Origin: Halalkalibacter oceani
GTDB lineage: Bacteria > Bacillota > Bacilli > Bacillales > Bacillaceae_D
Direction: 5' to 3'
Length of the DNA: 64,000 bases
Assembly (NCBI RefSeq): GCF_040544555.1
Contig: NZ_JBEPKD010000003.1
Location: 212,422 to 276,421, forward strand
Both the position numbers and the translations under genes were made by a program. Shown here piece by piece: positions 1 through 9,559 of the stretch. The notes under the pieces were generated by a model that had not been told where the DNA came from, searched no databases, and saw only the letters and a program-made list of their open reading frames with translations. The first letter of the stretch is position 1. The number at the start of each line of letters is the position of its first letter.

Positions 1-82
1 CGAGAAACTTGTTTTTCCCTTCCAATGTCGCTCTCTCAGGATGCGAAGGAAGCCCTTTTGAAGTGTCAACTGCACCCGCCAT
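1..82 (-). CDS. ctaE: Cytochrome c oxidase subunit III, N-terminal fragment
   Basis: This is the first 27 codons of the gene that follows ctaD; the rest lies outside the window. The readable start is MAGAVDTSKGLPSHPERATL, which resembles the N-terminus of Bacillus CtaE proteins. The ATG lies 3 bp after the ctaD stop and is preceded by AAAGGAGG, which itself overlaps the end of ctaD, so the two genes are almost certainly cotranscribed and coupled. The product would be a membrane subunit of the caa3 oxidase. The identification rests on a short stretch plus position. Confidence 0.85.
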   Translation of the reverse strand, partial: MAGAVDTSKGLPSHPERATLEGKNKFL

Positions 83-85
83 TTC

Positions 86-1957
86 TTAGTTCCCTCCTTT
101 CGACTGCAAATCAGCTTTAATCGTTTCCACAGGAATATGATAGCCGTGGTCTTCTTTGACTGAACGAATAAACATACAACCGAATGTAATCGCCAAACCG
201 CCAACCGCTACAATCCAAGGACTAATAAGCGGATTTTCCATGTTTAGCATGATAAAGCCAAAACCAGCAAAGTAAAGACCAACTGCCATAATTAACGGTA
301 AAATCGAGCCGTTCGGCATATGAATCTCACCAAGCGGTTCAGCCGGCTTCATTGTCCCGTCACCATGCACCTTTTCGTAGAAAAGTGGATCCAAAGAACG
401 AATCTGTGGAGTTTGTGCAAAGTTATACTCAGGTACCGGAGTTGGAATTGACCATTCAAGCGTACGAGCATCCCAAGGGTCAGCAACTGTGACGCGCTCT
501 CCTTTGTACGCAGAGTAAATGATGTTAATTACCAGGATAATGACCGCTGTTGACATGAAGAATGTCCCGATCGTACTGATAAAGTTAAAAGCATCAAGCC
601 CTTGGTCGCCAAGATACGTGTATACACGACGCGGCATACCCATTAGTCCTAGCAAATGCTGGATAAAGAATGTTAAATGGAAGCCAATATAGAAAATCCA
701 GAAAAACAGCTTACCAAGCGTTTCGTTCAACTTATGACCGAACATTTTCGGATACCAGTAAAATAATCCGGCAAATAAGGAAAGAACGATACCACCAACG
801 ATAATGTAGTGGAAGTGGGCAACAACAAAGTATGTGTCATGATACAGGTAGTCGACCGGCGCCATCGCAAGCATAACCCCTGTTACCCCACCAAGTACGA
901 ATGTCGGTACGAAAGAAGAAGCAAACAGCATCGCTGTATTAAATGTAATCTTCCCGCCCCACATCGTGAAAAGCCAGTTAAAGATCTTAATACCGGTCGG
1001 AACGGCGATTGTCATCGTCGCCACCGCAAAAATGGAGTTTGCAACAGGTCCCATACCCACTGTAAACATGTGGTGAGCCCAAACCATGAAGCCTAGGAAG
1101 GCGATGATCATTGTCGCAAATACCATAGCTGTATAACCGAACAAACGCTTTCTTGAGAAGGCCGGAATAACTTCTGAAATAATACCGAAGGCCGGCAATA
1201 CAAGAATATATACCTCAGGGTGACCAAAAATCCAGAAAATATGCTGCCAGATTACAGCGTTACCACCCATGCTCGGTATGAAGAACTGCCCATCAAAGAG
1301 ACGGTCAAGCATTAGAAGAGCAAGACCAGCAGCAAGTGGTGTGAAAGCAAATAAAATCAATGTTGATGTAACAAACGATGTCCAGACAAACAATGGTAAA
1401 CGCATCATTGTCATACCAGGAGCCCGCATGTTCACAATCGTTACTAGAAAGTTAATCGCTGATACAAGCGTACCAATACCCGCTACTTGAAGACCGAGCA
1501 CGTAAAAATCCAGTCCAAGCCCGGCATAATCACGGCTTGATAACGGAACATACGCTGTCCAACCAGCATCCGGACCGCCGCCAAAGAACCAGCTTGTGCT
1601 AAGCAAAAGTCCACCGGCCATGAAAATCCAGAAGCCAAGGGCGTTTACAAATGGAAACGCCACATCCCGCGCTCCGATTTGGAGGGGAATCACAAAGTTC
1701 ATAAACCCGAATAACAAAGGTGTAGCCGCTAAAAAGAGCATGATCGTACCATGCATCGTAATGAATTCGTTAAATGTTTGCCCACTTAAGAAATCCATTT
1801 GAGGATACATGAGCTGGATCCGCATAAAAAGCGCCATTACACCAGCTTTAACAAAGAAAAGCGCCCCGGCGATCAAGTACATTATACCGAGTTTTTTATG
1901 GTCAACCGTTGTTAACCAATCCCAGACGACGCTTTTTTCCTGTTTATGTGTAGCCAA
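86..1957 (-). CDS. ctaD: Cytochrome c oxidase subunit I (caa3 type)
   Basis: This is the catalytic heme-copper subunit of the caa3-type terminal oxidase, reducing oxygen and pumping protons in the cytoplasmic membrane. The protein (623 aa) begins near WDWLTTVDHKK, has about a dozen hydrophobic segments, and contains the copper-B motif HPEVYILVLPAFG and the paired histidines in VAHFHYI. I chose the TTG start because AGGAGG lies 7 bp upstream; an in-frame ATG at 1999 would overlap ctaC and has no ribosome binding site. It follows ctaC by 31 bp and precedes ctaE in one operon. The family assignment is certain; only the start is open. Confidence 0.97.
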   Translation of the reverse strand: MATHKQEKSVVWDWLTTVDHKKLGIMYLIAGALFFVKAGVMALFMRIQLMYPQMDFLSGQTFNEFITMHGTIMLFLAATPLLFGFMNFVIPLQIGARDVAFPFVNALGFWIFMAGGLLLSTSWFFGGGPDAGWTAYVPLSSRDYAGLGLDFYVLGLQVAGIGTLVSAINFLVTIVNMRAPGMTMMRLPLFVWTSFVTSTLILFAFTPLAAGLALLMLDRLFDGQFFIPSMGGNAVIWQHIFWIFGHPEVYILVLPAFGIISEVIPAFSRKRLFGYTAMVFATMIIAFLGFMVWAHHMFTVGMGPVANSIFAVATMTIAVPTGIKIFNWLFTMWGGKITFNTAMLFASSFVPTFVLGGVTGVMLAMAPVDYLYHDTYFVVAHFHYIIVGGIVLSLFAGLFYWYPKMFGHKLNETLGKLFFWIFYIGFHLTFFIQHLLGLMGMPRRVYTYLGDQGLDAFNFISTIGTFFMSTAVIILVINIIYSAYKGERVTVADPWDARTLEWSIPTPVPEYNFAQTPQIRSLDPLFYEKVHGDGTMKPAEPLGEIHMPNGSILPLIMAVGLYFAGFGFIMLNMENPLISPWIVAVGGLAITFGCMFIRSVKEDHGYHIPVETIKADLQSKGGN

Positions 1958-1988
1958 AGGGTTAACCTCCTCTTTTATCGATTTGTCT

Positions 1989-3026
1989 TTATTGTTCATT
2001 CACAGATAGCGAACGAAGGTAAGCAATAAGTGCTTCCATTTCTTCGTCACTAATTTGCGGGAAAGAAGGCATGTTATTACCTTGCTTCAATGACGCCGGA
2101 TCACGAATCCACGCAGCAAGATGCTCATCATCATTTTCAAGATAACCCGCAATAACTTCACGATCACCAAAGTTTGTCAAAGCCGGACCGGCAGCAGTAC
2201 CTGTTCCGCCAACAGCGTGACAGCCAATACAGCCTAAGCCGTCAGCGCCGAAAAGCTCGCGACCTTGCTGAGCAAGGGCATCCGTCGGCTCTTCAACTTC
2301 AGCCTGCATGTTTGCAACCCATTGATCATACTCAGGGCGCTCAAGAGCGATGACTTTGAAGTCCATCAAGGCATGAGCAGGACCACAAAGCTCGGCACAC
2401 TTCCCTTTATAAGTGCCTGGCTCATCTGCTTCTAACCATAGATGATTCGTAATACCAGGAATCGTATCAACCTTACCACCTAATGCCGGAACCCAGAAGG
2501 AGTGCATAACATCTTGTGCATGCAATTCAAATAGCACCTTCTCACCGACAGGTATGTACACTTCCTGACCAGCAGTAAATCCTTCATCCTCATAATCAAA
2601 CTGCCACCAGAACTGGTGACCTGTAACTTTAATTTCGACAGTATTCTCCCCTACTTCAGGATCCGGTTCGTCATCTGCCATCATAAACGTTCCCGTAATT
2701 GTTGGAACAGCAAGAATGATTAACAAGATAATCGGAATAACTGTCCAAGTGATTTCAAGTGCCGTATTCCCGTGTACTTGTTTAGGAAGCTCATCGTCAC
2801 CAGGTTTACGACGATACTTTGCAAGGATAATGAAAAAGATTGCAAATACGACAATTGAGACAAATGCCATAACATACAAAGATAAAAGCATTTTGTCAAA
2901 AATCCATTGTGACTGCGGCCCCTTTGGATCGAGGGCAGTTAAGTTTGTTTCTCCCAGACAGCCAGTTAGCAAAAAGACTAACAACGAGAGAGGTAGAAAA
3001 CGCCATACGGTTTTCCTTAGTTTCAT
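1989..3026 (-). CDS. ctaC: Cytochrome c oxidase subunit II with fused cytochrome c domain
   Basis: This subunit takes electrons from cytochrome c and passes them through the CuA centre to subunit I. The 345-aa protein is a lipoprotein: a basic start and hydrophobic stretch end in LTGC (lipid-modified Cys23). Two transmembrane segments follow, then the CuA domain with CAELCGPAHALM, and a C-terminal cytochrome c domain with heme site CIGCH and a later axial Met (NNMPSF). The fusion defines the caa3 type. The extracytoplasmic part is strongly acidic (DDEPDPEVGEN), as often seen in alkaliphiles. Start taken at MKLRKT; an upstream GTG/ATG extension is less likely because it would precede the signal sequence. 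Confidence 0.97.
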   Translation of the reverse strand: MKLRKTVWRFLPLSLLVFLLTGCLGETNLTALDPKGPQSQWIFDKMLLSLYVMAFVSIVVFAIFFIILAKYRRKPGDDELPKQVHGNTALEITWTVIPIILLIILAVPTITGTFMMADDEPDPEVGENTVEIKVTGHQFWWQFDYEDEGFTAGQEVYIPVGEKVLFELHAQDVMHSFWVPALGGKVDTIPGITNHLWLEADEPGTYKGKCAELCGPAHALMDFKVIALERPEYDQWVANMQAEVEEPTDALAQQGRELFGADGLGCIGCHAVGGTGTAAGPALTNFGDREVIAGYLENDDEHLAAWIRDPASLKQGNNMPSFPQISDEEMEALIAYLRSLSVNEQ

Positions 3027-3101
3027 CTGACAATCCAACCTCACTTTCATAACGTAGCTCATCACTACAAATAGTTATATCTATAATCATCGTTCCCTCA
3101 C

Positions 3102-4034
3102 TTAAAAAAGGTGAACAATGACCATGAGAACAAATAGAATCGTTAAATAGTTTAATGAGTAGACAAACATCAGTCTGGCCCATTTTATATCATCCTTCAT
3201 CTTAAAGCCGGCAATTCCAAGAACTAACCAGCCAAGCCCAAGCACCGCAGCCACGATTGTGTAAACAGTGCCAAAAGGATAGAGCATAAGAGAGACAGGC
3301 AGCAATGCCGCTACATAGACAACTATTTGACGCTTTGTCATCGCAAACCCGGCAACAACTGGAAGCATCGGAATTCCGGCAGCCCGGTACTCTTCGACGC
3401 GCTTCATTGCCAGTGCGAGAAAATGCGGCGGCTGCCAGAAAAACATAATAAAAAATAACAGCCATGCATAAGAATGAAGGCTTCCATCGATCGCCGCCCA
3501 GCCAATAAGTGGCGGAACAGCACCTGAGAAACTACCTACAATAGTATTAAGGGTTGTCGTGCGCTTTGTCCACATCGTATATAAAACGACGTAAATAAAA
3601 AGCCCGATCAGACCAATGACAGCAGCAGTCGGTGTCGTCAAAGCAAGGAAAACAAGCCCAAGAGCCGCCTGCAATAACCCAACCATTAAAACATGATTGG
3701 CTGAAAACCGTCCAGTTACTGTCGGACGTTCTTTCGTTCGTTCCATAATATGGTCAATATCACGATCAATATAGTTATTTAATGTACAGCCTCCTGCCAT
3801 TACAAGCGCTGCACCTAACAAACCAAAAACCATGGCATCCAAATGTGCTCCGATTCCACTGCTTGTATACACAGCTGCTAAATAAATACCGGCAAATGTC
3901 GTAAGTAAGTTGGAAGTTACGATTCCTTGCTTGGCAAGTACTAAATAATCTTTCCACGACCTTTGCTGCGTAGTGGCAACCGTTGACTCTGACATCACGT
4001 CCGTTGCTTCAAAAGCAGTATTGGTCTTATTCAT
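3102..4034 (-). CDS. ctaB: Protoheme IX farnesyltransferase (heme O synthase)
   Basis: CtaB attaches a farnesyl group to heme B to make heme O, the precursor of the heme A used by the adjacent oxidase. The 310-aa protein is a polytopic UbiA-family prenyltransferase: the aspartate-rich motif NNYIDRDIDHIMERT binds the prenyl diphosphate through magnesium, and eight or nine hydrophobic segments follow. AAGGGGGTG lies 8 bp before the chosen ATG; a TTG one codon upstream is possible. It is first in the ctaBCDE operon, with 75 bp to ctaC, and is divergent from ctaA. Confidence 0.96.
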   Translation of the reverse strand: MNKTNTAFEATDVMSESTVATTQQRSWKDYLVLAKQGIVTSNLLTTFAGIYLAAVYTSSGIGAHLDAMVFGLLGAALVMAGGCTLNNYIDRDIDHIMERTKERPTVTGRFSANHVLMVGLLQAALGLVFLALTTPTAAVIGLIGLFIYVVLYTMWTKRTTTLNTIVGSFSGAVPPLIGWAAIDGSLHSYAWLLFFIMFFWQPPHFLALAMKRVEEYRAAGIPMLPVVAGFAMTKRQIVVYVAALLPVSLMLYPFGTVYTIVAAVLGLGWLVLGIAGFKMKDDIKWARLMFVYSLNYLTILFVLMVIVHLF

Positions 4035-4133
4035 CAAATCTTCACCCCCTTTGTAGAATTAACCTTCTTTAATACTCTTCTACAAAAAATAAATTAGGCG
4101 AATGTTAGCTCCCCTAATATCTGTCACAATCAC

Positions 4134-4192
4134 ATTATATATCAAATTCTACTCCGTTTCATTAAAATCCTGAGTTTCACATTATCTTCACA
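4134..4192 (-). promoter_or_regulatory. ctaB promoter with ResD-like direct repeats
   Basis: On the minus strand a good -10 box (TATAAT, 4139-4134) lacks a recognisable -35. Two TGTGAA direct repeats (4192-4187 and 4181-4176), 11 bp apart, lie about 50-65 bp upstream of the expected start. In B. subtilis the cta genes depend on the response regulator ResD, whose sites resemble TTTGTGAA. The arrangement therefore looks like an activator-dependent promoter, but the ResD assignment is inferred. Confidence 0.45.
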
Positions 4193-4230
4193 TTTGCTGT
4201 AAACGCCATAAAAATTTCACTCAGGCTAAA

Positions 4231-4258
4231 TTGACTTTTATGTCCGATATTCTATAAG
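4231..4258 (+). promoter_or_regulatory. Possible ctaA promoter
   Basis: TTGACT (4231-4236) and TATAAG (4253-4258) are separated by 16 bp and point toward ctaA, leaving a leader of about 120 nt. This is a fair sigma-A match within the ctaB/ctaA divergent region of about 350 bp, which holds no gene. Confidence 0.45.
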
Positions 4259-4386
4259 ATCAATTTGAGCGATCTAATGCCCTTGCCTACTCTAGCATAA
4301 TTTTCACCAATTTTATAGAGGGTATTCAAAAAGGTTTATTTTCCTTTTTAGGCTTACATTTCGAAATAGAAAGAAAGGTGGAGTGA

Positions 4387-5286
4387 ATGCATAGAAAATT
4401 AAAGATTTATGGCATTCTGACCTCAATTGGTATTCTTATCGTCCTCCTTCAGGGAGCGCTTGTTACAAAAACGGGATCCGGTGAAGGATGTGGAGCAACC
4501 TGGCCGCTCTGCTTCGGCGAAGTGATCCCGACAAGTCCGGCAATCGAAACGATTATCGAATACAGTCATCGGATCGTTTCCGGCCTGGTTGGCGCGATGA
4601 TTATCGTCCTTGCCATCTGGTCGTGGAAGCAGCTGAAGCATGTCAAGGAAGCGCGGCTGATGGCCATTCTATCCGTCATCTTAATTATTTTCCAAGGTTT
4701 GCTCGGAGCCGGCGCGGTCGTATTCGGTCAATCCAACACGATTCTCGCCCTTCATTTCGGTATCTCAGCGATGTCACTCGCATCCGTTGTGCTTTTAACC
4801 ATTCTTTCCTTTGAAGATGGAAAGGATCGGCCAGTGACCGTGCACGTAACTAAACGATTTAAAGCCTTTTTCTTTATTGTCATTACATACTGCTATGCTG
4901 TTATTTATACAGGAGCGTATGTAAAGCATACCGAAGCTACCCTATCCTGTGCCGGCTTTCCCCTTTGTAACGGACAGCTGTTCCCGGGATTAACCGGTCC
5001 TGTCGGCGCTCATTTCATCCACCGTATTGCGGGTATTCTTCTTTTAATCCTTTTATTCGTGATGATGGTCTGGGTGCTGCGTCATTACAAAACGCAGCGG
5101 CTGCTTGTCTGGATCAGTGTGATCTGCTTCCTGCTTGTTACAGCGCAGCTCATTAGCGGAGTATCCGTCGTCTTTACACAAAATCAGATTTTGACAATCG
5201 GCTTGATGCACGCTCTTATTATCTCAACATTATTTTCCGCCCTTTGCTACCTTGCAATGATTTTACTTCGCAAGCGGGCGTATTGA
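4387..5286 (+). CDS. ctaA: Heme A synthase
   Basis: CtaA oxidises the methyl group of heme O to a formyl group, producing heme A for the cta oxidase. The 299-aa protein has eight predicted membrane segments in two similar halves. Each half has a paired-cysteine extracytoplasmic loop (Cys35 and Cys42 in GCGATWPLC; CAGFPLC in the second half) and heme-ligand histidines (YSHRI, ALHFG, HFIHR, LMHAL). AAAGGTGGAG precedes the ATG. The gene is divergent from ctaB, exactly as in B. subtilis, and a strong hairpin terminates it. Confidence 0.97.
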   Translation: MHRKLKIYGILTSIGILIVLLQGALVTKTGSGEGCGATWPLCFGEVIPTSPAIETIIEYSHRIVSGLVGAMIIVLAIWSWKQLKHVKEARLMAILSVILIIFQGLLGAGAVVFGQSNTILALHFGISAMSLASVVLLTILSFEDGKDRPVTVHVTKRFKAFFFIVITYCYAVIYTGAYVKHTEATLSCAGFPLCNGQLFPGLTGPVGAHFIHRIAGILLLILLFVMMVWVLRHYKTQRLLVWISVICFLLVTAQLISGVSVVFTQNQILTIGLMHALIISTLFSALCYLAMILLRKRAY

Positions 5287-5298
5287 CCAGTTCCATGA

Positions 5299-5335
5299 GG
5301 ATATCCGCCGGCCTGAAAGCCGAGGATATCCTTTT
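5299..5335 (+). terminator. ctaA terminator
   Basis: The arms GGATATCC..CGGC and GCCG..GGATATCC form a long stem 12 bp after the ctaA stop, followed by TTTT. Confidence 0.8.
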
Positions 5336-5515
5336 GTCATTCATACCCATTATTGTTTATTCTTATACAGCTGCGAAAATCGCCTGAGCATAAGAAAAAC
5401 GCATAGCGTCCTTTTTTCGAATCAACCCGAAAATTTTATCCTTTGTTATCTTTTCAAAAACGCTGCGGCGCCTTTGTTGCCGGTTCCTTCATGGAAACAT
5501 AACGGATGAATCCAG

Positions 5516-5565
5516 TAAAAAAGCCAGAGACAAAAGGTAAAAAACAACCTTTTGCCTCCGGCTTG
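5516..5565 (-). terminator. pyc terminator
   Basis: On the minus strand the stem AAGCCGGAGGCAAAAGG pairs with CCTTTTGTCTCTGGCTT and is followed by TTTTTT. The loop carries the AAAAACAACC core shared with other terminators in this window. Confidence 0.8.
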
Positions 5566-5597
5566 AAGCAAAGCGCGGAGCCTGCCCCGCTCTCCTC

Positions 5598-8500
5598 TTA
5601 TTGGACAGGAGTGACTTCAATCAGCAAATCTCCTGTTAAAATCGGTTCCCCGCTTTCCACATAAACATTTTCGACGACCCCATCAAACTGGGCCTGAACG
5701 GTCGTTTCCATCTTCATCGCTTCGGTGATCATCAGGTGATCGCCTTTTTTAACCTTGTCTCCTTTTTCAACGAGCGTTTTCACAACCGTTCCCGGCATCG
5801 AAGCGCCGATTTGATTTGGATTGCTCTGGTCGACTTTCGGACGGGCAATTGTTTTTGTTTCAACATTGAGATCCTTGATCACCACTTCCCGCGGCTGACC
5901 GTTCAGCTCAAAGTAGACAATCCGCGTGCCATCATCCTTCGGCTTAGAAATCGAAACGAGCTTCACAATTAGCGTTTTCCCTTGTTCAATTTCCACTTCA
6001 ATTTCTTCCCCTAATCGCAGTCCGTAAAAGAAAGTCGGTGTATCCAAAACAGAAACATCGCCAAACTGCTGACGGAACTGTTCAAAGTCGAGAAATACTT
6101 TAGGATACAGCGCATAAGACAGCAGATCATGGCTTGTCACCTGACGGCCGAGCTTCTCAAACAGCTCTTTCTGGATCTGTTCAAAATCAACTGGCGGCAT
6201 TGATTCCCCTGGCCGGCCTTCAAGTTGTTTGCGTCCTTTTAAGATAATGTCCTGAAGCTTTTTCGGAAAGCCTTGATATGGCTTGCCGAGCTGGCCCTGA
6301 AACAGTTCGACGACGGAATCCGGAAAGTCGAGCTTCTCTCCTTTTTCATACACATCCTGCTCCGTCAACTCATTTTGCACCATGTACAACGCCATATCGC
6401 CGACCACTTTCGACGACGGTGTAACTTTAACGATATCACCGAACATGTCATTAACCGTGCGGTACATTTTCTTTACTTCATTCCAGCGCGAACCGAGACC
6501 GACCGCTTTCGCCTGCTGCTGGAGGTTGCTGTATTGCCCGCCCGGCATTTCATGCTCGTACACCTCCGTATGCGGCGCATTCATTCCGCTTTCAAAGCCG
6601 GCATAAAAGGAGCGCGTTCCTTCCCAAAATTCAGCAAGCTGCTCGAGCGCGTCAATATTGACATCAGGCTGGCGCTTCGTCCCGCTGAGCGCATAATACA
6701 AACTGTTCGCGCTCGGCTGCGACGTTAGGCCGGCCATCGAGCTGACCGCCACATCAACGATGTCCACCCCGGCTTCGATCGCTTTCGCATACATGTACAC
6801 GCCATTTCCGCTCGTATCATGAGTATGCAGATGAACCGGAATATCCACCGCCGATTTCAGCTCCGTAATGAGCTGATAGGCGGCTTCCGGCTTTAACAAC
6901 CCGGCCATATCCTTGATCCCGAGAATATGAGCCCCGGCCTGCTCCAATTCCTTCGCCAAGTTCCGGTAGTATGCCAAATCGTATTTCGGCCGGGCCGAAT
7001 CGAGAATATCTCCCGTATAGCAGATCGCGGCCTCCGCCAGCTTCCCACTGTTCCCGACGGAATCAATTGCCAGCCTCATCCCTTCGACCCAGTTTAAGCT
7101 GTCGAAAATGCGGAACACATCAATGCCCGCCGCGGCTGACTTCTCGACAAACTCTTCGATGACATTGTCAGGATAATTCGTGTAACCGACCGCGTTTGAA
7201 GCGCGCAGCAGCATTTGGAACAATAAGTTCGGAACCTGCTTTCGCAGCGTCAGCAGCCGCTCCCACGGATCTTCATGAAGGAATCTCATCGTCACATCGA
7301 ACGTCGCCCCGCCCCACATTTCCAGCGAAAACAGATTCGGCAGCATCCGCGCTGTCGGCTCAGCGATTTGTTTTAAATCATGGGTCCTGATTCTCGTCGC
7401 AAGCAGGGATTGATGAGCGTCGCGGAACGTCGTATCCGTCAGCAGGACATTGCTTTGCTCCTTGACCCATTTCGCCAGTCCTTCGGCGCCGCGCTCATCA
7501 AGCAGCTGCTTTGTCCCGGCCGGAATCGGTTCCGTATATTTGAGCTTTGGCACTACTGCCTTTGTCAGCACAGGCTTTTTCACTTTTTCGAGACCCGGGT
7601 AGCCATTGACGATCGTCTCGCCGATAAAGGACAGCATCTTCGTCCCGCGGTCTTTCCGCTTCGGAAAAACAAACAGCTCAGGCGTCGTATCAATAAAGGA
7701 TGTGTTGTATTCACCCGAGAGAAAATTGCGGTGTGTGACGACATTTTCCAAAAAGGCAATATTCGTTTTAATGCCGCGGATTCTAAATTCCTTCAGATTT
7801 CTCACCATTTTCGCCGCGGCGCTTTCAAAGGTCGGCGCCCACGTCGAAACTTTAACGAGCAGTGAATCATAATAAGGCGTAATCACAGCTCCCTGAAAGC
7901 CGTTGCCGGCATCAAGACGCACGCCAAACCCGCCGCCGGAGCGGTACGCATTAATCCGCCCTGTATCCGGGAGGAAGCCGTTGGCCGGATCCTCCGTCGT
8001 CACCCTTGATTGGATCGCGTAGCCGTGGCAGATGATGTCATTTTGCTGCGGAATGCCGAGGCGCGAGCCATGGAGAGGCTCGCCGTCAGCGATAAAAAGC
8101 TGCGACTGAACGATATCGATGCCCGTGATCATTTCAGTGATCGTATGTTCCACCTGAACGCGCGGATTGACTTCAATAAAATAAAACTCTCCGCTGTCGG
8201 TCACGAGAAACTCAACCGTTCCGGCATTCACATATTGGACGTTTTTCATTAATTTTACAGCGGCTTCGCAAATATTTTCCCGCACCTCGTCAGACAGCGA
8301 GACACTTGGCGCTACTTCTACTACTTTTTGATGGCGGCGCTGCACCGAGCAATCTCGCTCATATAAATGAACGATTTCGCCATGCTTATCGGCGAGAATC
8401 TGCACTTCAATATGCTTTGGATTTTCGATGAACTTCTCGACATACACTTCGTCATTGCCGAAAGCGGATTTCGCTTCGGACTTGGCCCGTTCGTACGATT

Positions 8501-9053
8501 CCTGCAAATCAGCAGCCGACTTGACGATTCTCATTCCTCTGCCGCCCCCGCCAAGCGAGGCTTTAATAATAAAAGGATAGCCATATTGATCGGCGAATGC
8601 CTGAACATCGGCGATGCTGTTTACCGGTCCGTCACTTCCCGGGATGACGGGCAGCTCAGCCTTGATCGCCTGCTGACGCGCTTGAACCTTATCGCCAAAC
8701 ATCACGAGATGCTCTAATTCCGGCCCAATGAAAATAATCCCTTCTTCTTCGCAGCGTTTTGCAAATTCAATATTTTCAGATAAAAAACCATAGCCTGGAT
8801 GAATCGCATCCACTTCCTGCAGCTTGGCAATTTCAATGATTCCCTCAATATCGAGATAGGCGTCGATCGGCTTTTTGCCTTCACCGACCAAATAAGCTTC
8901 ATCTGCCTTATAACGGTGAAAAGCTCCTGTATCCTCTTTAGAGTAAATCGCCACCGTACGAATATGTAATTCCGTACACGCGCGGAAAATCCGAATCGCA
9001 ATTTCTCCCCGGTTTGCTACGAGCACTTTCTTAATCGTCGTTAAACCCTCCAT
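5598..9053 (-). CDS. pyc: Pyruvate carboxylase
   Basis: This biotin enzyme carboxylates pyruvate to oxaloacetate to refill the TCA cycle. At 1151 aa it is close to B. subtilis PycA (1148). The order is biotin carboxylase with an ATP-grasp fold (about 1-450; glycine-rich ASLGGGGRGMR), carboxyltransferase (about 530-800; TTFRDAHQSLLATR), the PYC/OADA domain, and a C-terminal biotinyl domain with AMKMET, whose Lys1114 carries biotin. GAGGAGG lies 5 bp before the chosen ATG; the open frame continues 25 codons upstream but without a better site. It is monocistronic. In B. subtilis ftsW lies between pycA and ylaN; it is absent here. Confidence 0.98.
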   Translation of the reverse strand: MEGLTTIKKVLVANRGEIAIRIFRACTELHIRTVAIYSKEDTGAFHRYKADEAYLVGEGKKPIDAYLDIEGIIEIAKLQEVDAIHPGYGFLSENIEFAKRCEEEGIIFIGPELEHLVMFGDKVQARQQAIKAELPVIPGSDGPVNSIADVQAFADQYGYPFIIKASLGGGGRGMRIVKSAADLQESYERAKSEAKSAFGNDEVYVEKFIENPKHIEVQILADKHGEIVHLYERDCSVQRRHQKVVEVAPSVSLSDEVRENICEAAVKLMKNVQYVNAGTVEFLVTDSGEFYFIEVNPRVQVEHTITEMITGIDIVQSQLFIADGEPLHGSRLGIPQQNDIICHGYAIQSRVTTEDPANGFLPDTGRINAYRSGGGFGVRLDAGNGFQGAVITPYYDSLLVKVSTWAPTFESAAAKMVRNLKEFRIRGIKTNIAFLENVVTHRNFLSGEYNTSFIDTTPELFVFPKRKDRGTKMLSFIGETIVNGYPGLEKVKKPVLTKAVVPKLKYTEPIPAGTKQLLDERGAEGLAKWVKEQSNVLLTDTTFRDAHQSLLATRIRTHDLKQIAEPTARMLPNLFSLEMWGGATFDVTMRFLHEDPWERLLTLRKQVPNLLFQMLLRASNAVGYTNYPDNVIEEFVEKSAAAGIDVFRIFDSLNWVEGMRLAIDSVGNSGKLAEAAICYTGDILDSARPKYDLAYYRNLAKELEQAGAHILGIKDMAGLLKPEAAYQLITELKSAVDIPVHLHTHDTSGNGVYMYAKAIEAGVDIVDVAVSSMAGLTSQPSANSLYYALSGTKRQPDVNIDALEQLAEFWEGTRSFYAGFESGMNAPHTEVYEHEMPGGQYSNLQQQAKAVGLGSRWNEVKKMYRTVNDMFGDIVKVTPSSKVVGDMALYMVQNELTEQDVYEKGEKLDFPDSVVELFQGQLGKPYQGFPKKLQDIILKGRKQLEGRPGESMPPVDFEQIQKELFEKLGRQVTSHDLLSYALYPKVFLDFEQFRQQFGDVSVLDTPTFFYGLRLGEEIEVEIEQGKTLIVKLVSISKPKDDGTRIVYFELNGQPREVVIKDLNVETKTIARPKVDQSNPNQIGASMPGTVVKTLVEKGDKVKKGDHLMITEAMKMETTVQAQFDGVVENVYVESGEPILTGDLLIEVTPVQ

Positions 9054-9243
9054 AAAGGCCTCCTCTTCTACTCTCTTTTGTCTACTCTGATTGTACAATT
9101 GTTTTCTCAATAACTCAAGTAACAGCACTCTTTCCTATGGTATGTCTGTACTTCGAGCTTCTTCTTAGTATAAGTAGGCAGCGGGAAGAATTGCAATCTA
9201 TTTTTTTATTTTTCTGAATTGTAATCGCTTTCTATACTCCGAC

Positions 9244-9278
9244 AAAAAAAGAACCAAGCTAGTGAAATAGCTTAGTTC
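9244..9278 (-). terminator. ylaN terminator
   Basis: GAACTAAGCTA pairs with TAGCTTGGTTC on the minus strand immediately after the stop codon, followed by a seven-T run. Confidence 0.85.
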
Positions 9279-9559
9279 TATCTACGCATGGATGCTTCGT
9301 GCAAGTCCGCCAGCTTTCGCTCAAGCTCTCCAAGAATTTGCTTTCCTGCCTCTGGATCAATAAGACCTAGACGAGTGGCGAAATCAATTTCCCGGGACAA
9401 ACCGAACATCTGTGTATCAAGCACCTCTTCATAAAGAGGACATTGAGGCATGGTTAAATTCTCCAATTGGACTTCAATTAACTGCCGAATCTTTTCCGCA
9501 TCTGCTTTCAGAAGGGCGAATGCTTTTTCATTTTGTCCAGTCACCATTTCTGCTGACAT
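9278..9559 (-). CDS. ylaN: YlaN family protein (UPF0358)
   Basis: This 93-aa soluble protein matches Bacillus YlaN over its whole length, including the block NLTMPQCPLYEEVLDTQMFG. YlaN has been linked to iron homeostasis through the Fur regulator in Firmicutes; that role comes from the literature, not from this sequence. Start at ATG 9559 with GGAGGGG 5 bp upstream; the longer frame (to 9673) lacks a site and would exceed family length. It lies between glsA and pyc, each with its own terminator. Confidence 0.93.
   Translation of the reverse strand: MSAEMVTGQNEKAFALLKADAEKIRQLIEVQLENLTMPQCPLYEEVLDTQMFGLSREIDFATRLGLIDPEAGKQILGELERKLADLHEASMRR

Larger units (their letters stand above)
5287..5597. 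other. Convergent ctaA/pyc intergenic region
   Basis: This 311-bp gap between convergent genes contains one terminator for each gene. About 180 bp lie between the two hairpins, with no open reading frame, promoter or repeat that I can support. Confidence 0.7.

Noticed and set aside
7380..7865. 161-codon frame opposite pyc
   Set aside because: Pure antisense shadow of a strongly conserved carboxyltransferase region; no ribosome site and no recognisable protein features.
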